DNA from: Hymenobacter properus
Lineage (GTDB): Bacteria > Bacteroidota > Bacteroidia > Cytophagales > Hymenobacteraceae
Length of the DNA stretch: 64,000 nt
Assembly: GCF_015694735.1 (NCBI RefSeq)
Contig: NZ_JADQDP010000003.1
Location: 1,054,001-1,118,000, forward strand
Direction of reading: 5' to 3'
Shown here: piece after piece, positions 57,696 to 64,000 of the stretch
How positions within the stretch are numbered: position 1 is the stretch's first letter
How the letters are laid out: each line of letters opens with the position of its first letter
Position numbers and translations under genes: made by a program
Notes under the pieces: generated by a model
What the model saw: the letters and a program-made list of their open reading frames with translations, nothing else
Told to the model about the DNA's origin: nothing
The model's database searches: none

Positions 57696-60077
57696 GTGCC
57701 TACTGCTTCGCCCCGCATCCTGCTGCTCACGCCGCCGCTCACGCAGCTCAACACCCCGTACCCGGCCACGGCCTATATCAAAGGCTTTCTGGGCGGGCGC
57801 GGCTACGCCGTGACGCAGGCCGACATGGGCCTGCAGCTAGTGCTGCGCCTGTTTTCGGAAGCAGGCTTGAAACGCGTATTTGAGGAAATTGAGGCCGGAA
57901 ATTTCGACCTGAGCGACAACGCCCGGCGCATGCTGCGGCTGCAACGCCGCTACCTGGCCACCATCGGTCCGGTCATCCGGTTTCTGCAGAACAAGGACCT
58001 CACGCTGGCCCCGCGCATCTGCCACGGCCGCTTCCTGCCCGAAGCCAGCCGCTTTGATAACGTGGCCGACCTTGAAACCGCCTTCGGCAGTATGGGCCTC
58101 ACCGACCAGGCCCGCCACTTGGCCACGCTCTATCTCGAAGACCTGGCCGACCTCATCAAGGAAACCGTGGGCCCGCACTTCGGCTTCTCACGCTACGCCG
58201 AGAAGCTGGCCCTTTCGGCCACCTCCTTCGAGCCCCTGCACCGCGAACTGGAAGCGGCCCCCAACCTGCTGGACCGCATGCTGCTGGAGGAACTGGAGCC
58301 GCTGCTGGCGCGCGTGCAGCCCGATGTGGTGGGCTTCACCGTGCCCTTCCCCGGCAACCTCTACGGGGCCCTGCGGCTGGCCAAGCACATCAAGCACCTT
58401 AGCCCTGCCACCGTGACCGTGATGGGCGGCGGCTACCCCAACACCGAGCTGCGCACCATTCAGGAGCCCCGCTTTTTCGACTACATCGACTACCTGACGC
58501 TGGACGATGGCGAGGGCCCCTGGCTGCGGCTGCTGGAGTATCTGGGCGGATTGAACGAGCAAAAAGGACGTCATGCAGAGCGCAGCGAAGCATCTCGCGT
58601 GCCGCTACTAACCAATGAATCGCCTAAAAATAGCAACGACGCAGGCGAGATGCTTCGCTTCACTCTGCATGACCGCCAGGAAGTGAGCGAGGCAGAGGAC
58701 GAAGTGCACTGCGACCTGCAGACCGTCCTCTACAGCCCGCCCACCCGCGACCAGCTGCAGCGCACCTTCCTCCGCAATGAGCAGGGCCAGATTGAGTACA
58801 TCAACCACCCACACCCCGATGTACCGCACCCCGAGGTGGGCACGCCCGACTACTCCGACCTGCCCCTGACGGAGTACCTCTCGGTGCTGGAAGTGCTCAA
58901 CCCCATGCACCGCCTCTGGAGCGACGGCCGCTGGAACAAGCTCACCGTGGCCCACGGCTGCTACTGGAAACGCTGCTCGTTTTGTGACGTGACGCTGGAT
59001 TACATCAGTAGGTACGAAACCGCGCCCAGCACCCTGCTGGTGGATAGAATCGAGCAGATTATTCAGCAAACCGGCCAGACCGGCTTTCACTTCGTGGACG
59101 AGGCCGCGCCACCTCTGGCCCTGCGCGACCTGGCCATCGAGCTACTCAAGCGCCGCGTGCCCATCACCTGGTGGGGTAACATTCGCTTCGAAAAAACCTT
59201 CTCGGCCGACCTGTGCCGCCTGCTGGCTGCCTCGGGCTGCATTGCCGTGAGCGGCGGGCTGGAGGTGGCGTCGGACCGGTTACTGGCGCTTATGGAAAAG
59301 GGCGTCACCATTGCGCAGGTGGCCCGCGTCACGGAGGGTTTCACCCAGGCCGGCATCATGGTGCACGCCTATTTGATGTATGGCTTTCCTACCCAAACCG
59401 CGCAGGAAACCATCGACAGCCTCGAAGTGGTGCGCCAGCTCTTTGCCGCCGGTGTGGTGCAAAGCGGCTACTGGCATCGCTTTTCCATGACGGCGCACTC
59501 GCCTGTGGGCAAAAACCCGGCGAAGTACCAGGTGCAAGCCATCGGCCCCGAGCCCGCCGGCTTCGCTTGGAACGACCTTTGGCACGACGACCCCCTGGGC
59601 ACCGACCACGAAGCCTTCGGCCCCGGCCTGGCCAAAAGCCTTTATAACTACCTGCACGGCGTGGCTCTCGACGAGCCGCTGGCCCGTTGGTTCGATTTCA
59701 AAACGCCACGCCCCACCACGCCGCGGCACCTCGTGCAGCAGGCCCTGCAGGCTCCCGAAAAGCCCGATTTTGCCCGCCAGAACCAGCGCCTATTTTGGCT
59801 CGGCAATGCCCCTGAAATCCGCCTCGAAGCCGGCAAAAAGACCCCCCGCGCCGTGCTCACCTGCTACGAGCAGGCCGAGGATTTTGAGGTGAAAACCACC
59901 GAAGCCGCTGGCCGTTGGCTGCACCAGCTGCTCACCCAGCTCAGCCACGATTACGATACCAAAGTATTGTTGAAAGACGCGGCGGCTGGCTTTCCTAAAA
60001 CAGAGGGCTCGTTTGAGGCTTTTCTACAAACCCCGGCCTGGCAGCTTTTGCGCGAAAAGGGCTTGCTGCTCTTGTAA
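57696..60077 (+). CDS. B12-binding radical SAM protein with inserted repeat
   Basis: This 793-residue protein starts with a cobalamin-binding-like domain (RILLLTPPLTQLNTPYP ... VVGFTVPFPGNLYGAL, VTVMGGGYPNTELR). The radical SAM core follows at about 405-640, with Cys of about residues 422, 427 and 430 in HGCYWKRCSFCDVTLDY. The spacing is C-x4-C-x2-C, one residue longer than the usual C-x3-C-x2-C. Residues of about 292-326 are encoded by an inserted class B palindrome and lie in the linker between the two domains. The substrate is unknown. The start is a GTG at 57696; an ATG at 57688 is in another frame. Confidence 0.88.
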   Translation: MPTASPRILLLTPPLTQLNTPYPATAYIKGFLGGRGYAVTQADMGLQLVLRLFSEAGLKRVFEEIEAGNFDLSDNARRMLRLQRRYLATIGPVIRFLQNKDLTLAPRICHGRFLPEASRFDNVADLETAFGSMGLTDQARHLATLYLEDLADLIKETVGPHFGFSRYAEKLALSATSFEPLHRELEAAPNLLDRMLLEELEPLLARVQPDVVGFTVPFPGNLYGALRLAKHIKHLSPATVTVMGGGYPNTELRTIQEPRFFDYIDYLTLDDGEGPWLRLLEYLGGLNEQKGRHAERSEASRVPLLTNESPKNSNDAGEMLRFTLHDRQEVSEAEDEVHCDLQTVLYSPPTRDQLQRTFLRNEQGQIEYINHPHPDVPHPEVGTPDYSDLPLTEYLSVLEVLNPMHRLWSDGRWNKLTVAHGCYWKRCSFCDVTLDYISRYETAPSTLLVDRIEQIIQQTGQTGFHFVDEAAPPLALRDLAIELLKRRVPITWWGNIRFEKTFSADLCRLLAASGCIAVSGGLEVASDRLLALMEKGVTIAQVARVTEGFTQAGIMVHAYLMYGFPTQTAQETIDSLEVVRQLFAAGVVQSGYWHRFSMTAHSPVGKNPAKYQVQAIGPEPAGFAWNDLWHDDPLGTDHEAFGPGLAKSLYNYLHGVALDEPLARWFDFKTPRPTTPRHLVQQALQAPEKPDFARQNQRLFWLGNAPEIRLEAGKKTPRAVLTCYEQAEDFEVKTTEAAGRWLHQLLTQLSHDYDTKVLLKDAAAGFPKTEGSFEAFLQTPAWQLLREKGLLLL
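58569..58673 (+). repeat. Palindromic element, class B, copy 3, inside the radical SAM gene
   Basis: The left arm CGTCATGCAGAGCGCAGCGA and the right arm (ending CTGCATGAC, with two changed bases) match the intergenic class B copies. It is 105 bases, exactly 35 codons, with no stop in the gene frame. It encodes RHAERSEASRV near its start and EMLRFTLHD near its end. Confidence 0.92.
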
Positions 60078-60113
60078 GCGGCTGGCCGGTCTTGGTTTCA
60101 TTAGCCCTGACCG

Positions 60114-61166
60114 CTACTGTTGCCGCAGCCATTCCAGAACTTCTGCTGGCACACCTGGGGCAAGTTGGGGGCCCAGGTCCCCGGCCACCAGCAAATTGGT
60201 TCCGGCCTGGCGATAGGTGCGCACCGTGGCTCCACGCCGCCCACCCACAGCGTTGCGGAGCGTGGCGGCTTGCGTGGTAGCACTGGCCCCGCCATGTAAG
60301 CTCAGTAGGGGTACCTTCCGGTCTTTTAATTCCCGAATGGCGGCCCGGGTGACCGGGTCAACAACTAGATTCTGGGCAATGAGGTAAGCTGCACGCGGCC
60401 CACCCGGCGCGGCTAGGGCCTGCGCCAGCGCTGCCGCGCGCGGCCCGGCGGCCCAGAGGCCCACGTGGGCTGTATCGGCTCCCGGCGTGTTGTGTAGCAG
60501 GCGCAAGGCCTTTTGCAGGCGGGGCGTTTCGGTTTCGGGCGTGGCCGAATGGGCCATGGGCAGCACCAAGACGATAACGCCCTCGCGGGCCAGCGCATCG
60601 GCCCACAGCGGCGCGGCCACCGCCGTGGCCGAATCGGGCAGCAAGGCCAACACCGGACCCAGGGTGCTCACATCGGCTGGGGCAAAAAGCCAGGCTGAGC
60701 CATTGCCCTGCGGCACTTCCTCCACATGGTAGGTGCTGGGCGAAGGGCTACCGCGCTTGAGCAGCACGGTCGTCGCCTTGGCCGAGTCGACTTCCAGCGT
60801 GCCCCGCCAAAAATCACCCTCTGCCGTGAGCGTCAGGCGTTGGCCGGGCCGGGCCGGGCGCGTGAGGCGGAGTTGCTTGTCGCCGAAAACAACCGTATCG
60901 GCCACGAAGCTGAGCCCGGGCGCCGTCGGTACGGTTAGTTCGGCTTCGTAGTGGCCCGGGCTGGGATGGCGGATGTCAAGGGCCGCGCGCACATCGGGCC
61001 GGCCGGCTTGGGCCAGGCTGCCTTCGTAATGCCCCACGGGCGGGGGCGTGGGGTTGCTGGCGGCGTCGTGCTGCGGTTGGCAGGCCGCCGCGGCCAGTAG
61101 GGCCAGCGCCGTCCTCAGACCGGTGGCACGTCCCTTCAACAATCGCAGCAAAGCGGGTATAGGCAT
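60114..61166 (-). CDS. Alpha/beta-hydrolase-like lipoprotein
   Basis: This 350-residue protein has a lipobox (LALLAAAACQPQ, Cys at about residue 29). Residues of about 45-155 form a beta-rich domain (HYEGSLAQAGRPDVRAALDI). The rest has the order of an alpha/beta hydrolase: VLALLPDSATAVAAPLWADALAR, VGLWAAGPRAAALAQALA at the position of the nucleophile elbow, and a late LLSLHGGASATTQ. The elbow reads G-L-W-A-A-G with no Ser, so it may be catalytically inactive. The start at 61166 is set by the signal sequence; the upstream in-frame codons overlap the GNAT gene. Confidence 0.7.
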   Translation of the reverse strand: MPIPALLRLLKGRATGLRTALALLAAAACQPQHDAASNPTPPPVGHYEGSLAQAGRPDVRAALDIRHPSPGHYEAELTVPTAPGLSFVADTVVFGDKQLRLTRPARPGQRLTLTAEGDFWRGTLEVDSAKATTVLLKRGSPSPSTYHVEEVPQGNGSAWLFAPADVSTLGPVLALLPDSATAVAAPLWADALAREGVIVLVLPMAHSATPETETPRLQKALRLLHNTPGADTAHVGLWAAGPRAAALAQALAAPGGPRAAYLIAQNLVVDPVTRAAIRELKDRKVPLLSLHGGASATTQAATLRNAVGGRRGATVRTYRQAGTNLLVAGDLGPQLAPGVPAEVLEWLRQQ

Positions 61167-61183
61167 TCCCAAAAGTAGGTGGT

Positions 61184-61729
61184 TTAGCGCCCCGCCAGCC
61201 CTTTGCGCAAAATCAGGTCGGTTTGTACGTCTTGCCCCAGCCGGAACTCGTGCTGCCCAATCTCGCGGAAGCCAAAGCGCTGATAAAAGGCCCGCGCTTT
61301 GTCGTTTTTCTCCCACACGCCCAGCACCACGGCGGTGCAGTGCAGTTGCTCGGCCAGGGCCAGAATGCCGCGCATCAAGGCTGCCCCCAGGCCAGTGCCC
61401 TGCCAATCGTCGCGCACGTAGAGGCGCTCAATTTCGAGGCGGCCAGCCGGGTTCTGCCCTTCGGCCAGCCCTATGGCTGAATTGTCGCGCAGCTTGGCAT
61501 AGCCCACCAGCTCAGCCTGCATGTGGGCCAGCAGGAAGGTGTTTTCGCGGTCCTGCAGCTCGGCCAGTTGAATGTCCGGGCCGAAGTTCTCGGCCAGGTA
61601 CGCGGCCATATCGGCGGCCGTGTTGGTGGCAGCGAAGGTGTCTTGGAACGTTTGGCGGCCCAGGTCGGCGAGTTGGGCGGCGGTGGCGGCGTTGGCCTTG
61701 GCCAACGAAATGCGCAGGGGAGATGACAT
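61184..61729 (-). CDS. GNAT family N-acetyltransferase
   Basis: This 181-residue protein has the GNAT features AELVGYAKLRDNSA, LEIERLYVRDDWQGTGLGAAL (acetyl-CoA binding loop Q-G-T-G-L-G) and VWEKNDKARAFYQRFGF. The pattern fits the family of spermidine/protein acetyltransferases that start with an Asp/Glu-rich DTF motif (TFQDTFAATNTAADM). The acceptor is unknown. It is 17 bases upstream of the hydrolase-like gene on the same strand. Confidence 0.9.
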   Translation of the reverse strand: MSSPLRISLAKANAATAAQLADLGRQTFQDTFAATNTAADMAAYLAENFGPDIQLAELQDRENTFLLAHMQAELVGYAKLRDNSAIGLAEGQNPAGRLEIERLYVRDDWQGTGLGAALMRGILALAEQLHCTAVVLGVWEKNDKARAFYQRFGFREIGQHEFRLGQDVQTDLILRKGLAGR

Positions 61730-61758
61730 GGGGCAAAGGTCGGTCCGCGGCGGCCGAT

Positions 61759-62025
61759 TTACAGTATCTCTTCGGTATCGGGGTCGCGGCGCGACAAATC
61801 ATCGCCGCGCCGCATGCGCCGGCCTAGGCGCATGAGCAGTCCGCTGGCCAGCAGCCCCACCAAGTATACCGATAGCATGGCGTATGAACTCTGGTAGGTC
61901 GTGTTCCAGCTCATCACCGTCACGTATACTTTCAGCAGCATGCCGAGGCCCAGCAGCCCGCCGCTCAGCATGAGCAGGAAGCCAACCAGGCGGCGCGTAG
62001 CAGGGGGGAGGGGAGCAGAAGCCAT
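61759..62025 (-). CDS. Small two-helix membrane protein
   Basis: This 88-residue protein has two transmembrane segments, LVGFLLMLSGGLLGLGMLLK (about 13-32) and AMLSVYLVGLLASGLLMRL (about 49-67), followed by a charged tail (RRMRRGDDLSRRDPDTEE). I do not recognise a family. It lies 29 bases upstream of the GNAT gene on the same strand and is near the tRNA. Confidence 0.65.
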   Translation of the reverse strand: MASAPLPPATRRLVGFLLMLSGGLLGLGMLLKVYVTVMSWNTTYQSSYAMLSVYLVGLLASGLLMRLGRRMRRGDDLSRRDPDTEEIL

Positions 62026-62116
62026 GTTCCCCCGTCATACGCGGCGGCCGGAGCCGGGGTTAGCGGCCGTTGCAAATCCGGTTCTTTGGCGTAATTTCGG
62101 CCCACCAAGTCACCCC

Positions 62117-62189
62117 GCGGGAGTAGCTCAGTTGGTAGAGCATCAGCTTCCCAAGCTGAGGGTCGCGAGTTCGAGCCTCGTTTCCCGCT
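62117..62189 (+). tRNA. tRNA-Gly (CCC anticodon)
   Basis: The 73-base cloverleaf folds as follows: acceptor GCGGGAG / TTCCCGC, D-arm GCTC...GAGC, anticodon stem TCAGC / GCTGA with loop TTCCCAA (anticodon CCC, reading GGG), T-arm GCGAG / CTCGT with TTCGAGC loop. The CCA end is not encoded. A terminator-like hairpin follows. Confidence 0.95.
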
Positions 62190-62196
62190 CATTCAG

Positions 62197-62234
62197 AAAC
62201 AGCCATTTAGCTTCGTTGCTAGGTGGCTGTTTTG
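62197..62234 (+). terminator. Terminator after tRNA-Gly
   Basis: AAACAGCCA and TGGCTGTTTT are inverted arms separated by about 18 bases and followed by a T-rich run. It lies seven bases after the tRNA. Confidence 0.75.
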
Positions 62235-62580
62235 GTTTTGGATTATACTATGGGTTATGCAAGTGTTCTGATAAAGTCTCTTGGTGCGGTTCGCTGCTTA
62301 AGCCCCACATGGAGTTGTCTAAGTGCAGGCGCTTTGCAGCATATCAAGTCGACAAAACGAGATGGCTCTGTGACTTCCTTTCTTCAGAAGCACGAGGCCC
62401 AGAAAGTCGAAACCTGTTATGCATCTGCGCAAGGAACGAGGGGGACGCGGTCTGTAGCGCGGCAAGGTCGAGGCAAATGACCGTTTGCGTGAACTCGAGA
62501 GCAGGACTACTAGCGATACGAACATTTCGACTTACAAGTCTTTTTTCAGACCTTGCTCCTGCTTCCCCGTTTTACTCCTT
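62235..62580. other. Intergenic region between tRNA-Gly and the sensor kinase
   Basis: About 345 bases of lower GC than the neighbours. Short open stretches are present but none has a recognisable product. It may include the promoter of the kinase, and the position after a tRNA could mark an old insertion, but no copy of the tRNA 3' end and no integrase is seen. Confidence 0.5.
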
Positions 62581-64000
62581 ATGCACTCGTTTGGCAGCGT
62601 GCTCTTCATCGCCATCTTCTGGTGGGTATTGCCGATGCCCGTTCAAGCGCAGTCCGGTCGTCTTTTCCAATCGCCGCGTTCACCACTGCCACCAGTGGTT
62701 GCTGCCATTGCTCCCCACGGTTCGGGGATACCTGATACCAGCCAGATTCGTAGCTACCTGGCCCATGGCATGGCGGTGCGACACAGCAACCTTGATAGTT
62801 CACTCTATTACAACCAGCAGGCCCTGCGCTTGGCCCGCCGCTTAGGATTCAAAACAGGCGAGGCCCGGGCCCAGGTGGCCGTCGCCAATGACCTCTACAA
62901 CGCTGGGAAATTCGTAGCCGCCGGGCAGGCCTACGAAGCGGCGGTGTGGCTGGCGCAGCGCACCCGCCTGTGCGACGTGGCAGGCAAAGCGTACAACGGC
63001 ATGGGGCTGGTGGGGCAAGCGCTGGGCAACGTGCAGGGGGCCATTGCTTACTTCAACAAGGCCCGCCAGGTATACGCGGCTTGCCTGCCCATCCATCCGC
63101 GCAATGAAGCGCTGCTGCTGACCAACATCGGCAACACCTACATCCAAAGCGGACAATTTGCCGAGGCCGAAAAGCCGCTCCGGCAAGCCATGGCCGGGGT
63201 TACGGCCGCAGTAGATGCGCCCACTGTTCTCAACTTACTCGACTTGGTGGGCCTATTACAACAGCACCAGCAGCACCTTGACTCGGCCGTGGTGACGTGG
63301 CAACGCGAACTGGCGCTGGCCAACCAAGTGGGCAACCGCCGGGCCCAGAGCTACGCTACCGCCAACCTTTCCACCGCCTGCCTGCAGCGTGGCCAGCCGG
63401 ACGCCGCCCTGGCCTACGCCCAGCAAGCCATGCGGCTGGCTCGCCAACTCGGCAATCAGTCCCAGATTACCGACAACACCCTGGTGCTGGCCCGCGCCCT
63501 GCACGCCACGCGCCGACCCGGCGCTTTCGATACCCTGAGCCGCTACGTTGGGATGCTGAATGCCTTGGTGGGACAGACCAGCGCCGAGGCCGTGGCCCAG
63601 GCCCAGGCCCGTTTCAATGTCGAAGGCCAGCAGGCGCGGATTCGGGCCTTGGAGCAGCAGCGGCGCATTGCCGAACTCGAGAATGCGCACCGCACCGCGC
63701 GCAACCGCTTGCTGCTCGGCGGGGCGGTGCTGGCAAGCCTGCTGTTGGGGCTGGCGGGGCTGAACTTCCACCGCCGCCGGCAGCAGCGGCGCGAGGAGAA
63801 GCTGCGCAGCCAGCTGGCCGCCGACTTGCACGACGACGTGGGCACGTTGCTCAGCCAGATTGCCTTGCAAACCGACCTGCTGCAGGAGGGTCTGGCTCCG
63901 CCCGATGCGCAGCAAGGCTACTTGGCCGAAGTGGCCGACAACAGCCGCATGGCCGTGCGCCAGCTCAACGACGTGGTGTGGAACCTGGACGCGCACAACG
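62581..64000 (+). CDS. TPR sensor histidine kinase, 5' part (runs off right edge)
   Basis: At least 473 residues are visible. A signal sequence (MHSFGSVLFIAIFWWVLPMPVQAQ) is followed by tetratricopeptide repeats at about residues 60-340 (YNQQALRLARRLGFKTGEAR, YNGMGLVGQALGNVQGAI, LLTNIGNTYIQSGQFAEAEK). A coiled segment, then one transmembrane helix (LLLGGAVLASLLLGLAGL, about 378-398), leads to the HisKA_3 phosphoacceptor box LAADLHDDVGTLLSQ (His of about residue 417). The visible end, VVWNLDAHN, is typical of this sub-family. The ATPase part lies beyond the window. The kinase should phosphorylate a NarL/LuxR-type or LytTR-type response regulator that is not in view. Confidence 0.9.
   Translation, partial: MHSFGSVLFIAIFWWVLPMPVQAQSGRLFQSPRSPLPPVVAAIAPHGSGIPDTSQIRSYLAHGMAVRHSNLDSSLYYNQQALRLARRLGFKTGEARAQVAVANDLYNAGKFVAAGQAYEAAVWLAQRTRLCDVAGKAYNGMGLVGQALGNVQGAIAYFNKARQVYAACLPIHPRNEALLLTNIGNTYIQSGQFAEAEKPLRQAMAGVTAAVDAPTVLNLLDLVGLLQQHQQHLDSAVVTWQRELALANQVGNRRAQSYATANLSTACLQRGQPDAALAYAQQAMRLARQLGNQSQITDNTLVLARALHATRRPGAFDTLSRYVGMLNALVGQTSAEAVAQAQARFNVEGQQARIRALEQQRRIAELENAHRTARNRLLLGGAVLASLLLGLAGLNFHRRRQQRREEKLRSQLAADLHDDVGTLLSQIALQTDLLQEGLAPPDAQQGYLAEVADNSRMAVRQLNDVVWNLDAHN

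Noticed and set aside
62223..62480. Possible 85-codon gene after tRNA-Gly
   Set aside because: It overlaps the terminator region, has no family features and does not resemble the coding style of the neighbours.
62117..62580. Integration site or mobile element scar at the tRNA
   Set aside because: No integrase gene and no second copy of the tRNA 3' end could be found in the window.

Overview
The window looks like a chromosomal segment of a GC-rich member of the Bacteroidota, most likely Hymenobacter or a close relative (inference). The support is: several secreted proteins with type IX secretion (T9SS) sorting domains of both type A and type B; promoters of the Bacteroidota form TTG-N19/21-TAnnTTTG; a fused transaldolase/phosphoglucose isomerase; TonB-dependent receptors with CarboxypepD_reg-like N-termini; and paired DUF1501/DUF1800 genes. 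No complete phage, plasmid, IS element or CRISPR array is visible.

Layout. 1-586: 5' part of an AT-rich AAA ATPase running off the left edge. 761-4181: aldo/keto reductase and a large T9SS-exported protein. 4421-17174: L-arabinose utilisation locus (mutarotase, araB, araD, araA, GH51 arabinofuranosidase, tal-pgi, LacI-type regulator, alpha/beta hydrolase). Every main intergenic gap from galM to the regulator holds a different palindromic repeat. 17179-23903: TonB_C protein, DUF1501, DUF1800 and a lamin-tail T9SS protein. 24039-29964: asd, two tandem CarboxypepD_reg proteins and a 3-methyladenine DNA glycosylase. 30100-31591: GH53 endo-galactanase followed by a remnant of a second glycosylase 3' end. 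31626-34355: AT-rich membrane protein, GNAT enzyme and a secreted sugar dehydrogenase. 34439-43117: three large adhesin-like T9SS substrates. 43235-49332: metal region with a CDF exporter, Nramp importer with a candidate MntR operator, a TonB receptor and an outer-membrane protein. 49468-52939: cobalamin riboswitch, BtuB-like receptor and BtuG-like lipoprotein. 53117-57629: small lipoprotein, thioredoxin-like protein and a probable copper module (HMA-AraC regulator, Cys-rich copper-storage protein, Met/His-rich outer-membrane protein). 57696-62025: B12-binding radical SAM enzyme with a repeat element inserted in frame, hydrolase lipoprotein, GNAT and a small membrane protein. 62117-62189: tRNA-Gly(CCC). 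62581-64000: TPR sensor histidine kinase running off the right edge.

How the genes work together. GH51 and GH53 point to breakdown of arabinan or arabinogalactan side chains. AraA, AraB and AraD take L-arabinose to xylulose-5-phosphate, and Tal-Pgi links it to the pentose phosphate and hexose phosphate pools. No sugar transporter is present. The riboswitch, BtuB and BtuG form a B12-uptake unit, and a B12-binding radical SAM enzyme lies 5 kb away.

The most notable non-gene content is a family of at least ten palindromic elements in four sequence classes (A-D). One of them has become 35 in-frame codons of the radical SAM gene. A second is the 102-bp remnant of a DNA glycosylase 3' end just beyond the GH53 gene, which suggests how that gene arrived.
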